A stretch of 64,000 nucleotides of DNA from JBBROS01 sp965199595 (GCA_965199595.1 OZ241182.1:2852001-2916000); one strand, 5' to 3'; shown: positions 46,595-55,636, counted from the first letter of the stretch. Made by a program: numbers and translations. The notes: generated by a model not told the origin, from the letters alone.

Positions 46595-47442
46595 TCCGCC
46601 TAATGCTCCTGTTCCTGCTGCTCGCCGGGCCGGCCCTCGCGACGGAGCTGAAGATCAGCACCTGGAATCTGGAATGGCTCACGCTGCGCAAGGCGGGCGA
46701 CCCGGCCCTGCCGGAGAACGTGACGCCCAAGCTGCCCGCGGACCTTGCTCTGCTGCGCAGTTACGCGCTGCTTCTGAAGGCGGACGTGGTTGCGTTCCAG
46801 GAAGTGGACGGCGCGGAAGCCGCGGCCCGCGTATTCCCGCCCGATCTCTATAGCCTCGTGATGACCAATGACGACGTGGTGCAGCGCGTCGGCTTCGCCA
46901 TCCGCCGCGGATTGACGTTCGAGCGCAACCCGGACCTGGTGGCGCTCGACCCGTTTCCGCAGGCCCATTTCCGCCTGCGCAGCGGCGCTGACATCACCCT
47001 GGTGCTGCCGAATGCGCGGCTGCGGCTGCTCAACGTCCATCTCAAATCCGGCTGTCATGACGGACGGCTGTCCAGCGGCAACCGCGTGTGTGACACGCTG
47101 CGCCGCCAGGTCGCGCCGCTGCAGGGGTGGATCACGCAGCGCACGCAGGAGGGCACACCCTTCGTGCTGCTGGGCGACCTGAACCGGCGGATGGACGAGC
47201 GAGACGAGTTGCTGGCTGCGCTCAACGCGGCGGCCCCACTGGCCCGCGCCACCGAGGGCAAGGCCACGGGCTGCTGGGGCGGCAACAGTTTCATCGACCA
47301 CATCCTGGCCGGCGGCGCCGCCCGCGGCTGGATGCAGCGGGACACCATGCGCGTGCTGGTCTATCGCGAGACCGACCTGGCCTCTCGCGAACGACTCTCC
47401 GATCATTGTCCGCTCTCGGTCAGCTTCCGCCTGCCCGATTGA
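46591..47442 (+). CDS. Secreted endonuclease/exonuclease/phosphatase-family protein
   Basis: 283 residues. Signal peptide MIRLMLLFLLLAGPALA, then an EEP domain with every catalytic block: STWNLEWL, VVAFQEVDG (metal Glu), LLGDLNRR, NSFIDHILAG and LSDHCPLSV (catalytic His). Probably a periplasmic or extracellular DNase, RNase or phosphatase. Its start overlaps the DUF2075 stop by ATGA. Opposite cellular locations argue against a shared complex. Confidence 0.85.
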   Translation: MIRLMLLFLLLAGPALATELKISTWNLEWLTLRKAGDPALPENVTPKLPADLALLRSYALLLKADVVAFQEVDGAEAAARVFPPDLYSLVMTNDDVVQRVGFAIRRGLTFERNPDLVALDPFPQAHFRLRSGADITLVLPNARLRLLNVHLKSGCHDGRLSSGNRVCDTLRRQVAPLQGWITQRTQEGTPFVLLGDLNRRMDERDELLAALNAAAPLARATEGKATGCWGGNSFIDHILAGGAARGWMQRDTMRVLVYRETDLASRERLSDHCPLSVSFRLPD

Positions 47443-47481
47443 CGCGGTAGGGTCCGCATCCCTGGAGGAGCAGAGCAGATC

Positions 47482-48234
47482 ATGAGCCTGACAGTATTGG
47501 TGACCGGCGCGACAGCCGGGTTCGGGAATGCGATCACGCGCCGCTTCGTGAAGGATGGGCACCGGGTGATCGCAGTTGGCCGCCGCAAGGACCGGCTGGA
47601 CGCCCTGCGCGCGGAACTCGGTGACAGCGTGTTGCCCCTGGTGATGGATGTGACCGACAAGGCCGCGGTTGCTGGCCTGCCCGGCAGCCTGCCCGCGGCT
47701 TGGCAGGCGGTGGACGTGTTGGTCAACAATGCCGGGCTCGCGCTCGGGGTCAGCGTCGCGCAGTCCAGCACGCTGACCGATTGGGACACCATGATCGCCA
47801 CCAACGTGAGCGGCCTGGTGCATCTGACACATGCCCTGCTGCCCGGCATGGTTGCCCGCAACACCGGCCATATCGTCAATCTCGGCAGCACCGCCGGCAG
47901 CTACCCCTATCCCGGCGGCAACGTCTATGGCGCCTCCAAGGCCTTCGTGAAGCAGTTCACCCTGAACCTGAAGGCCGACCTGGTGGGCACCGGCGTCCGC
48001 GTGACCGACGTGGAGCCCGGTCTGGTGGGGGGCAGCGAGTTCAGCGCGGTCCGTCTCGGCGATCAGGCCAAGGCCGATGCGGTCTATGCCGGCACCACCC
48101 CGCTGAACCCCGGGGATATCGCGGAGACCGTTGCCTGGGTGGTCAATCTGCCTGCGCATGTGAACATCAATCGCGTCGAGATGATGCCCACCTGCCAGGC
48201 GCCGGGTCCGATGGTGATCAAGCGCGCTGGCTGA
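47482..48234 (+). CDS. ydfG: NADP-dependent 3-hydroxy acid dehydrogenase (YdfG-like SDR)
   Basis: 250-residue classical short-chain dehydrogenase. The cofactor motif TGATAGFG (residues 8-15) is followed by the NADP-type RRKDRL, NNAG at about 84-87, and the catalytic Ser, Tyr and Lys in LGSTAGSYP and YGASKAF. The C-terminal VNLPAHVNINRVEMMPT is typical of YdfG, which oxidises serine and related 3-hydroxy acids and reduces malonic semialdehyde. GGAGGAG precedes the ATG. It converges on the Mfd-like gene. Confidence 0.85.
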   Translation: MSLTVLVTGATAGFGNAITRRFVKDGHRVIAVGRRKDRLDALRAELGDSVLPLVMDVTDKAAVAGLPGSLPAAWQAVDVLVNNAGLALGVSVAQSSTLTDWDTMIATNVSGLVHLTHALLPGMVARNTGHIVNLGSTAGSYPYPGGNVYGASKAFVKQFTLNLKADLVGTGVRVTDVEPGLVGGSEFSAVRLGDQAKADAVYAGTTPLNPGDIAETVAWVVNLPAHVNINRVEMMPTCQAPGPMVIKRAG

Positions 48235-48243
48235 GCAGCGGCC

Positions 48244-51200
48244 TCACGTCAGCACGGGAACGGCCGTGTGGCTGAGCATGCCGATCAGCTCGGCCACGCG
48301 ATGATGCGGCGGTGCATGGTCCAGCGGCACCACCAGCCTGGTGTCGCGGATCACGCCGCCCATCCGCTCCGCCAGCTCCGACAGACGGATCGCCAACGAA
48401 CCCGGAGTGCCGTCATCATGCAGCGTGATCGACACCCCGCGCGGCCCGGACTCAAGCTGCTTCACCCCGGCAGCGCTGCCCACGCAACGCAGCCGGGCCA
48501 GGGCCAGCAGAAGCTCGGTCTCCAGCGGCGGCGGGCCAAACCGATCCGCGAGTTCCTCGGCAAAGCCATCCACCGCATCGATGTCCTGCAACCGCGCGAG
48601 CCGCCGATAGAGCGATATGCGAAGGTCCGCGTCATGCACGTACTCCGCCGGGATGCGCCCATCGAGCCCGACGTTCACGACCGGCGCCGCCGTCACGGCC
48701 GCGCCGCCCTGCCGGGCTCGCACGGCCTGGGTGAGCAGATGCTGATACAGCTCCGTCCCTAGCGCAGACACATGCCCGGCCTGCACGCTGCCGAACAGCT
48801 CGCCGGCGCCGCGCTGCTCCATGTCCGCCGCGCTGATCGCGATGCCGGCTCCCAGGGTGCTCGCCTCCTCCAGCGCACGCAGCCGTGCAAGCGTCGGTTT
48901 GGCGAGCTTGCGGTCAGGGTCGGTCATCAGATACGCCGTACCCCGCCGCACCCCGCGCCCGACCCGCCCCCGCACCTGGTGCAGCTGCGCGAGCCCGAAC
49001 CGGTCCGGGCGCATGACCACCAGCGTGTTGGCGCGCGGGATGTCCAGCCCGGCCTCGATGATGTTGGTCGCCAGCAACACGTCGCCGGTGCCGGCCGCGA
49101 ATCCTACCACGGCGGCCTCCAGCGCCTCGGCCCGCATCCGCCCATGCGCCCGCACCAGGTGCAACTCCGGGACGAGTTCCGCCACCTGGTCAGCCATCGC
49201 AGCCAGGTCGGAAATGCGGGGGCATACGATGAAGCTCTGCCCACCCCGCGCATGCTCGCGCATCAGGGCATCCCGCAGCACCGCGGGGTCGAAGGGTAGC
49301 ACCACCGTGCGCGTCGCCTGGCGATTGACCGGGGCGGTGGCGATGACGCTCACCTCCCGCAGCCCGATCATGGCGGCCTGCATGGTGCGCGGAATCGGCG
49401 TGGCCGTGAGCACGAGCGTGTGGACCGCCCCCAACGTGCCGACATGATCGCTGAGCGCGTGCTTCTGCGCCTCACCCAGCCGCTGCTCCTCGTCGATGAT
49501 CACCAGGCCGAGCTTGGCGAACTGCAGGCCTTGGCCGGCCAGCGCCTGGGTGCCGATCACCACGCCGATACTGCCATCCGCAAGGCCCCGCCGGGTCATC
49601 CGGCCCTCCGGCCCGGCGGACAGCGGCTCAACCCGCACCGCAGTCCCGGCAAACCGGCGGCGGAACGTGTCCAGGTGCTGCCGCGCCAGGACGGTCGTGG
49701 GTGCCACGACCGCGACCTGCCAGCCAGAGAGCGCGGCCGCGGCGGTGGCGCGCAGGGCAACCTCGGTTTTGCCGAAGCCGACATCGCCGCACACCAGGCG
49801 GTTCATCGGCGAGCCCCGGCGCAGATCGGCGAGCACGGCATCCACAGCCGCGCGCTGGTCGCCCGAGAGCGCATAGGGAAAGCGAAGCGACAGCCGCTCA
49901 TACACCGCCCGATCTGCCGCCAGCACCGGCGCGCGCATCACGGCCCGGGCCGCCGCCTGCTCGGCCAGACGCACCGCCATGTCTTCGATCTCGCGCTCGA
50001 TGGACGCGCGGCGCAGACGCCATGCCTCGCCGCCGATCCGATCCACGGCGCCGACGGCGCCATACCGCCAGATGCGGTCGAACTCCAGTGGATCGACCAG
50101 CAGCTCCGTTTCGGCGGCGAAGGCGAGCGCCAGGCGTTCGCCGGGCCGGCCATCCGCCTCGACGTGCTTCAGCCCGGTCAGCCGTGCCGCGCCGTGCTCG
50201 GCGTGGACAACGACGTCGCCGATGCGCGGCGGATGGTCGGTCAGCAGGGACGAAGCGCCGGACGGGGCCTCGCTCCGCACCAGGTGGGCTGCCTGCAGCA
50301 CGAGGACGCCTTCGGTCTCGAACCCACCATCGATCTCCAGGGGCCAGCAGGTCACCCCGCCAGAGACGGCATCAGGCCAACTACTCGCCGCGCGGGCGGC
50401 CATGCCACGCTTGCCGAGGCTGCGGGCGAGCTTGGCCGGGTCGGTGGGCGCTGCAATGACCACGGAGCCACCGGCACGCTGCGCCCTGGCAACCAGGTCC
50501 TGCACCCGGGGCGGCGCCGGCTCGGCCGTGCCATGCGGCTGCACCGCTGCGCCCCGCGTGATGGCAGCCGCGGCGAGGTGTGGCGGCAGGTACAGCCGGT
50601 CCGGCGGCGGCAGGGTGCCTTCAGCCGCGGCGCCGCGGCGGCGCAGGTGGCGGCTGCTCTGATACGCGTCGTCGATCTGCTCCCGCAGCTCCGCCCAGCG
50701 TGCCTCCACCCCACGATCGACGAACAGGGCGAACTCCGGCACGTAGTCGAACACCGGCACCAGGTCAGCCCCGGCGCCCTCCGCCCCATCCAGGGTGAAC
50801 TCCCGGGCCGGATAGACATCGAGCCGCATCATCGGCTCCATCCGCCGCTGGCTGATCGGGTCGAACCGGTGAATCGCAGCAATCCGGCCATGCTCGATGG
50901 ACAGGCGGGCAGGTTGTGCAGCGCCAGCCGGATACACGTCGATGACATGGTCGTGCACGGCGACGTCGCCAGGGTCCGCCACCGTCTCGCCGGCATGGTA
51001 GCCCAGTTGCTGCAGCACCCGCCCCACCGCCGCCTGGCCGAGCGCCGCGCCAACGCTGAACCGCGTGCCACTCCCCACCCAGGAGGCAGGCGCCGGCACC
51101 TGCTGCAACGCGGCACCGGCCGAGATCAGCACGAGCCGCGGCAGACCGCCCCGCCCGCTCGCGAGCCGCGCCAGCGTCTGCACGCGACGGCCGATCACCC

Positions 51201-51411
51201 CGGCAGACGGCGCCCCCTGATCATAGGGCAGCACATCCCACGGCGGCAGCACCAGAAGCTCCACCCGCCCGGCACAGAACCCGGCACAGCTTCGGGCCAG
51301 GCGCTCCAGCCGTGCCACTCCGCGGGTCAGGAACACCGTATCGCCCGTCTCTGCCGCCCGGTCCGCGAGCCAGAGAGCCGTTGCGGATTCGGGTAGATTA
51401 TGGCTGTTCAT
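48244..51411 (-). CDS. mfd: Mfd-family transcription-repair coupling factor/helicase (possible paralogue)
   Basis: About 1,055 residues. UvrB-like N-terminal region, an RNA-polymerase-interaction-like domain (GDVVVHAEHGAARLTGL), translocase Walker A CGDVGFGKTE, IIDEEQR, LTATPIPRT, NIIEAGLDIP, GLAQLHQVRGRVGR and a C-terminal TRCF domain with FAEELADRFG. In E. coli Mfd the interaction domain reads GVGRYAGM and YVPV; here the first is GAARLTGL and the second LLVDP, so RNA polymerase contact may be altered. It is about 100 residues shorter. An ATG 27 nt upstream is possible. Confidence 0.78.
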   Translation of the reverse strand: MNSHNLPESATALWLADRAAETGDTVFLTRGVARLERLARSCAGFCAGRVELLVLPPWDVLPYDQGAPSAGVIGRRVQTLARLASGRGGLPRLVLISAGAALQQVPAPASWVGSGTRFSVGAALGQAAVGRVLQQLGYHAGETVADPGDVAVHDHVIDVYPAGAAQPARLSIEHGRIAAIHRFDPISQRRMEPMMRLDVYPAREFTLDGAEGAGADLVPVFDYVPEFALFVDRGVEARWAELREQIDDAYQSSRHLRRRGAAAEGTLPPPDRLYLPPHLAAAAITRGAAVQPHGTAEPAPPRVQDLVARAQRAGGSVVIAAPTDPAKLARSLGKRGMAARAASSWPDAVSGGVTCWPLEIDGGFETEGVLVLQAAHLVRSEAPSGASSLLTDHPPRIGDVVVHAEHGAARLTGLKHVEADGRPGERLALAFAAETELLVDPLEFDRIWRYGAVGAVDRIGGEAWRLRRASIEREIEDMAVRLAEQAAARAVMRAPVLAADRAVYERLSLRFPYALSGDQRAAVDAVLADLRRGSPMNRLVCGDVGFGKTEVALRATAAAALSGWQVAVVAPTTVLARQHLDTFRRRFAGTAVRVEPLSAGPEGRMTRRGLADGSIGVVIGTQALAGQGLQFAKLGLVIIDEEQRLGEAQKHALSDHVGTLGAVHTLVLTATPIPRTMQAAMIGLREVSVIATAPVNRQATRTVVLPFDPAVLRDALMREHARGGQSFIVCPRISDLAAMADQVAELVPELHLVRAHGRMRAEALEAAVVGFAAGTGDVLLATNIIEAGLDIPRANTLVVMRPDRFGLAQLHQVRGRVGRGVRRGTAYLMTDPDRKLAKPTLARLRALEEASTLGAGIAISAADMEQRGAGELFGSVQAGHVSALGTELYQHLLTQAVRARQGGAAVTAAPVVNVGLDGRIPAEYVHDADLRISLYRRLARLQDIDAVDGFAEELADRFGPPPLETELLLALARLRCVGSAAGVKQLESGPRGVSITLHDDGTPGSLAIRLSELAERMGGVIRDTRLVVPLDHAPPHHRVAELIGMLSHTAVPVLT

Positions 51412-51581
51412 ACCGCCATATCGCCGCCGCCGCCTCATGGGTTTCCCGCCGGGACCTGATGAAATTGCAGGCGCCTGGTGACAGCGCTGCGGCCGCACTG
51501 GGGGAAACACGCCACATCCGGCGCTTACCCGCGCCGGTGATGCGACCAGGTGAAACCACATCGCTTCGTGAGCGGCTCGGC

Positions 51582-51911
51582 CTACCGCTGGATGGCGGCG
51601 AACACCGCCACGGCCGCATTCATCGCCGCCAGCACCCGCCGGCCCATCCGCAGCCCGGCCGTCTCCCCGCCCTCCGCGGCATCCGAGAGCTGCGCTTCCA
51701 GGTCGGATGCATCGCTGCTGAAGCTGTCCCACAGCCGCTCGACGCGCATCTGCAGCACGTCGTCGGACATGTCCGGCTCGTCGGCCCACCCCGCGACAAG
51801 GTTGGCCACCGCCTGGGTGACACGCGAAGGCGCCGGGCCAGTGGCGATCAGCTTGGACAGCTGTTCGAGCGCTTCATCCAGCTTTGCGGTATCGGGGGGT
51901 TCGGATTGCAT
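51582..51911 (-). CDS. Hypothetical protein
   Basis: 109 residues, mostly helical and acidic, with a hydrophobic C-terminal segment (RVLAAMNAAVAVFAAIQR). The TKLDEALEQL-type N-terminal helix and WADEPDMSDD loop match no family I know. It is near the tRNA-Thr gene and upstream of the Mfd-like gene with about 170 bp between them. Weak support beyond a clean start and length. Confidence 0.45.
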   Translation of the reverse strand: MQSEPPDTAKLDEALEQLSKLIATGPAPSRVTQAVANLVAGWADEPDMSDDVLQMRVERLWDSFSSDASDLEAQLSDAAEGGETAGLRMGRRVLAAMNAAVAVFAAIQR

Positions 51912-51955
51912 GGGGCTGTGCTCCGAACAACGGGCGGTCCGGCGAACCAGAACGA

Positions 51956-52030
<75 letters not shown>

Positions 52031-52501
52031 GCCGGCCGCCATATACAGGGGCGCATCCCGGCCCGCAACCGCTGGCCATGCACCTGTTGACGTGCTGGAT
52101 GCGCGCCGACCTGATCCCGCTGCCGAACCACTCGCGCCGCGTGATCGGCCCGAATACAAGCGGCAAGGCCTAGGCCAGCTTTGAAGGTGCAAGGATTGGC
52201 CCCTGGCCGGGATACAAGGCGACATCCTGGCCCGGGCTGGCGCCCGCAACCCGGCACTCTACTCGGAAGGCACCGGACCGCGTCTCAATGCGGGCTGCGC
52301 CACCAGCCCGGCCAGGCCGCGGCATCTGTAAGTCGGTGAGCAGCGCCCTGTTCATGAACGCACCTGAGCCGACCAAATCTCAAATTTTCGGCATCAAGGG
52401 CGGCCAAGAGCGATTCCTCCATCAACGCGCCGTTATTCTGATTGCAATTGTTAACAAATGGTTTAATTTGTAGATAGGAATTGGTAACGTTTGGAGCAAT
52501 C
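52031..52501. other. Gene-free interval with an AT-rich right half
   Basis: About 470 bp between tRNA-Thr and the PEP-CTERM gene. The left 300 bp is GC-rich with only short overlapping frames and no convincing start or domain; a 31-codon frame at 52078-52173 has no support. The right 150 bp is markedly AT-rich and holds the promoter described at 52442. Confidence 0.7.
52442..52469 (+). promoter_or_regulatory. Candidate promoter and palindrome of the PEP-CTERM gene
   Basis: TTGCAA (52442-52447), 16-bp spacer, TAATTT (52464-52469), 32 bp before the ATG. The spacer contains the perfect palindrome TTGTTAACAA (52448-52457), a possible operator between the two hexamers. Confidence 0.45.
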
Positions 52502-53122
52502 ATGAAAATCTCGCACGTCGTCGCGGCAGCCGGCGCTTTGATGTCGGTGGCAGCAATCACCCCAGCCTATGCAGTGCCGATCGGCAATGGCACAGTTGGT
52601 ATCGTCAGCACGCAGAACCCCACGGTCGATCTGCAGTCAACCCCTGCCACATACACGGCGTCGTTCAACAACACGTTTCAAACATCTGGAACCGGTGCCT
52701 TTACCGCGGTGAGCGGCCTCACCGGCTACATGAACGGCACGCTGCAGTTCTCCAGCACGCGTGGCGTGACCATCGAGGAGAACCTCACCGACTTCTTTGT
52801 GTTCAACGATGGCAAGGGCGGTACCTACAACTTCTCCGTTTCCAGCGTGCTGACCCGCAATTATGCGGATACTCCTGGCGTCACCAGCAGCGTGGGTCTG
52901 TTTCTTCTGGGCTCGACGCTGAATGCCAATCTTGGATTCGACAGCACGCCCACGGGCCTGACGCTGACGTTCAATACCAGCGGTGGTCCGGACTATACTG
53001 CGTCGGCCACGCTCCGCGTGCCGCCGTCGCCAGTGGACGTGCCGGAGCCGATCTCGCTGGCACTTCTGGGCACCGGCCTGGTCGCCGCCGGTGTCGTGCG
53101 TCGCGTCAGTTCCAAAGCATAG
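52502..53122 (+). CDS. PEP-CTERM sorting-signal protein
   Basis: 206 residues. Signal peptide with AYA before mature VPIGNG. A Ser/Thr/Gly-rich beta-type body follows. The C-terminus from residue 180 is VPEP, then a hydrophobic helix (ISLALLGTGLVAAGVV) and a basic tail RRVSSKA: a textbook PEP-CTERM exosortase signal. The protein is expected to be cut and anchored or released at the outer surface by an exosortase, which is not in the window. The gene has a lower GC content than its surroundings. GGAG lies before the ATG at 52502. Role of the body is unknown. Confidence 0.88.
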   Translation: MKISHVVAAAGALMSVAAITPAYAVPIGNGTVGIVSTQNPTVDLQSTPATYTASFNNTFQTSGTGAFTAVSGLTGYMNGTLQFSSTRGVTIEENLTDFFVFNDGKGGTYNFSVSSVLTRNYADTPGVTSSVGLFLLGSTLNANLGFDSTPTGLTLTFNTSGGPDYTASATLRVPPSPVDVPEPISLALLGTGLVAAGVVRRVSSKA

Positions 53123-53505
53123 CTAAATGTCTGCGCGGGCGGGGCAGAGCCTCCGTCCTGCCCGCTCAGACGCCTTAGTCTCCACGGCACCTTCTGTGCA
53201 AGCAGCGGCATCCGCACTCCGATACGCCAGCAGTCCCTCGCGAACGTCATGGCCGCATGTGCCGCTTTTCGGAAGAAGAGTACGGCAGCGATCCGACCCT
53301 GCCGCATCAAGCCATGATAGCAGCGCTCCCGCGGTCCAGATCGAGCCACATGGCGTCGGTCGCCTCAACCAGCCCACGCGCAACGGGGAGCCTCCGTGCT
53401 CAGCAGCGCCAGCCTCTCTCGACACCTGACCCCATCTGTATCGCAAGCGGCACCGCCGCTGCGGAATACGTGAAGCCCTGTTCATGGACAGCGTCCGAGC
53501 GGCAT
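53123..53505. other. Gene-free interval between the PEP-CTERM gene and tRNA-Tyr
   Basis: About 380 bp. The first 50 bp hold a long hairpin. The remainder has only short frames. A + strand frame reaching to 53574 runs through the antisense of tRNA-Tyr and ends in the familiar DSNQRRRY translation of a tRNA, so it is an artefact. Confidence 0.7.
53129..53171 (+). terminator. Hairpin after the PEP-CTERM gene
   Basis: GTCTG-c-GCGGGC pairs with GCCCGC-t-CAGAC, plus a 2-bp GG/CC top, starting 7 nt after the stop. No T-run, but the position fits a terminator. Confidence 0.55.
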
Positions 53506-53592
53506 TGGTGGAGGGGGTTGGATTCGAACCAACGTAGACGTTACATCAGCGGATTTACAGTCCGCCCCCTTTAGCCACTCGGGCACCCCTCC
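53506..53592 (-). tRNA. tRNA-Tyr(GTA)
   Basis: 87 nt with CCA. The acceptor GGAGGGG pairs with CCCCTCC. The anticodon stem GCGGA/TCCGC encloses CTGTAAA, giving anticodon GTA. It has the long variable arm expected of bacterial tRNA-Tyr and T loop TTCGAAT. Confidence 0.96.
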
Positions 53593-53681
53593 ACGAGGCC
53601 GGGAGCGCGGGGTAGCGCCCCGATGGGCCTGTTGTCAATCAACGACGCGCGTTGCGCCATACCCTTTCGGCGCAAACGGCG

Positions 53682-53687
53682 TATAAT
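53682..53687 (+). promoter_or_regulatory. TATAAT -10 element next to the rlmB start
   Basis: A perfect TATAAT ends 6 nt before the likely ATG at 53694, so transcription from it would begin at or beside the start codon. No good -35 lies at the usual distance. Confidence 0.4.
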
Positions 53688-53693
53688 GGGGTG

Positions 53694-54845
53694 ATGCGCT
53701 CCAAACCTCCAAGCACCCCGGCAAGCCCGCCCGGAAGCTCCCCGGCCCGCCCCCGGGCCACCCACTCGGATCATCGCGCGGGCGGCAAGCCAGGCCATCA
53801 CGCGGGCACTCACACCAGCAGCCGCGCCGAGCGGCCGGAACGGGCACCATCCGCTGCGCCGTCCGCGCCGAAAGGCCCCCGCCGTGCGCCGCCGAAGGAC
53901 CGCAACAGCGGCCCGCGGCCCAGCCGTCCGCCCGAACCGGGTCGGGCGCCCCGCACAGCCCCGCGGTTCAGCCAGCCCCGGCCCGAAGCCACGCCGGACG
54001 CGCCGCGCCGCGATAGCCGCTCCGAGGCTCCGCAGCCGAGCCCGCGGGAGCCGACAGCCGCCACGCTCCGCGCCCCCGCAGCGGCCCCCGGCGCCGCGCC
54101 CGCCGCGCCCCGGGCCAGCGGACCCGCCGCCCCGCGCGGCACCGTGTGGCTGCACGGCATCCATCCCGTCGCCGCAGCCCTCGCCAATCCGGCCCGGCGC
54201 CCGAAGCGTCTGTTGCTCACCGAAGACGCCGAGGCCGCGCTGCTCGCCCAGTGTCCGCAGCCCTGGCCCCTCGCCGTCGAGCGGATCGAGCGCGCCCGGC
54301 TCGACCACCTGCTCGGCCGTGACACCGTGCACCAGGGTGCCGCCTTGCTGACCGACCTTCTCACCCCCCCTGCCCTCGCCGCCGTGCTGGCCCGGCCCGG
54401 CCCCATCCTGGTGCTCGACCAGGTGACGGACCCGCGCAACATCGGCGCCACCCTTCGCAGCGCCGCCGCGTTCGGCGCCGCCGCGGTGGTGCTGCAGGAC
54501 CGCAACGCGCCGGAGGAGACCGGCGTGATGGCCAAGGCCGCGTCCGGCGCGCTGGAGATCGTGCCGCTGCTGCGGGCCGTGAACCTTGCCCGCACCCTTG
54601 TGGCGCTGAAGGCCGCCGGCCTGTGGGTCGTCGGGCTGGACGCCGGCGCACCGGGGCTGCGCGGCACGGCGCTCAGCGAGCGGCGCGTGGTGCTGGTGCT
54701 GGGCGCGGAGGGCGACGGCATGCGGCGCCTGGTGCGCGAGACCTGCGACGAGCTATGCGGCCTCGCCATGCCGGGCACCATGGAGAGCCTGAACGTCTCC
54801 GCCGCGGCCACGCTTGCCCTCTACGAACTCACGCGGGCCGCATGA
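53694..54845 (+). CDS. rlmB: 23S rRNA 2'-O-ribose methyltransferase RlmB-like (SpoU/TrmH family), long N-terminus
   Basis: 383 residues. The C-terminal 230 residues are a SPOUT methyltransferase: substrate-binding domain from VWLHGIHPVAAALANP, then the three SpoU motifs NIGATLRSAAAFG, LVLGAEGDGM and SLNVSAAATLALYE. The first ~150 residues are an Ala/Pro/Arg/Ser-rich disordered extension, probably RNA binding. It expects to methylate G2251 of 23S rRNA in the cytoplasm. The ATG at 53694 is preferred over 53652; GGGGTG lies just upstream. The stop overlaps the following hydratase start (ATGA). Confidence 0.85.
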   Translation: MRSKPPSTPASPPGSSPARPRATHSDHRAGGKPGHHAGTHTSSRAERPERAPSAAPSAPKGPRRAPPKDRNSGPRPSRPPEPGRAPRTAPRFSQPRPEATPDAPRRDSRSEAPQPSPREPTAATLRAPAAAPGAAPAAPRASGPAAPRGTVWLHGIHPVAAALANPARRPKRLLLTEDAEAALLAQCPQPWPLAVERIERARLDHLLGRDTVHQGAALLTDLLTPPALAAVLARPGPILVLDQVTDPRNIGATLRSAAAFGAAAVVLQDRNAPEETGVMAKAASGALEIVPLLRAVNLARTLVALKAAGLWVVGLDAGAPGLRGTALSERRVVLVLGAEGDGMRRLVRETCDELCGLAMPGTMESLNVSAAATLALYELTRAA

Positions 54846-55636
54846 CGGCCTTCTCACCCGAGCGGACCGCCGCGGCGCTGATGGGCGCCCGCCGGGTGCC
54901 GCGCGCGGTGCGGCGCCCGCTTGGCGTGCTGCCACCTAGTGCACGCCCCTCCACGCTGGCGGAGGGGATCGCGGCCCAGGTCGCGCTGGCGCAGCTTTCC
55001 GACTCGGCTGCCCCGGCCGGGTTCAAGATCGGCGCCACCGCGGCGCGGATGCAGGTCTATCTTGGGCTCGATGGCCCGGCCGCCGGGTTCATGGCGCGGG
55101 CCGGGCTGCACGGCAGCGGCAGCACGCTGGCCTTCGACACCTTCTTCCAACCCGGCATCGAGTGCGAACTCGCCGTCCACCTGTCGCAGGACCTGCCGCC
55201 CGGGGCCTATACGCCGGACGAGGCGGCAGCCGCGGTCGACCTGCTCATGACCGCCATCGAGGTCGTGGAGAACCGCTACGGTCACCTGGGTGATTTCGGC
55301 ACGCCGTCGCTGGTCGCCGACCAGGTGTTCCACGCGGCCGCCATCCTTGGCCCTCCGATCCCGGACTGGCACTACCTCGATCTGGCCTCGATCCGGGGCG
55401 AGGTCTGGATCAACGGTCTGATGATGGGTGAAGGCACGGGCGGCGATCTGCTCGGCCATCCCATGCGCGCACTGGCCTGGCTCGCCGCCTCGCCCGAGGC
55501 TGCCGCCTTCGGCGGCCTGCGTGCCGGTCAGATCATCATGCTGGGCAGCGTCTGTCCGCCCATCTGGCTCGATGGCCCGGCTGAAGTCGAGATCCGTTTC
55601 TCGCCGCTCCCGCCGGTGCAGCTCGACCTGGTCTGA
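54842..55636 (+). CDS. 2-keto-4-pentenoate hydratase/FAH-superfamily enzyme (MhpD-like)
   Basis: 264 residues. KIGATAARMQVYLGLDGP, PGIECELAVHL, IEVVENRYG and GRHP-like GHPMRALAWLA resemble 2-oxopent-4-enoate hydratase and related 2-oxo-hepta-diene hydratases. The acidic residues of the GIECE and EVVENR motifs bind the divalent metal. It would hydrate a 2-oxoalkenoate in aromatic meta-cleavage pathways. Its ATG overlaps the RlmB stop by ATGA, so it is translated with rlmB; the functional link is unclear. Confidence 0.75.
   Translation: MTAFSPERTAAALMGARRVPRAVRRPLGVLPPSARPSTLAEGIAAQVALAQLSDSAAPAGFKIGATAARMQVYLGLDGPAAGFMARAGLHGSGSTLAFDTFFQPGIECELAVHLSQDLPPGAYTPDEAAAAVDLLMTAIEVVENRYGHLGDFGTPSLVADQVFHAAAILGPPIPDWHYLDLASIRGEVWINGLMMGEGTGGDLLGHPMRALAWLAASPEAAAFGGLRAGQIIMLGSVCPPIWLDGPAEVEIRFSPLPPVQLDLV

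Noticed and set aside
44804..47442. Toxin-antitoxin or classical defence module
   Set aside because: No small antitoxin, restriction or CRISPR component is adjacent, and the nuclease has a signal peptide.
53257..53574. Plus-strand frame ending in DSNQRRRY
   Set aside because: It reads through the antisense strand of tRNA-Tyr; this peptide is a known translation artefact of tRNA genes.
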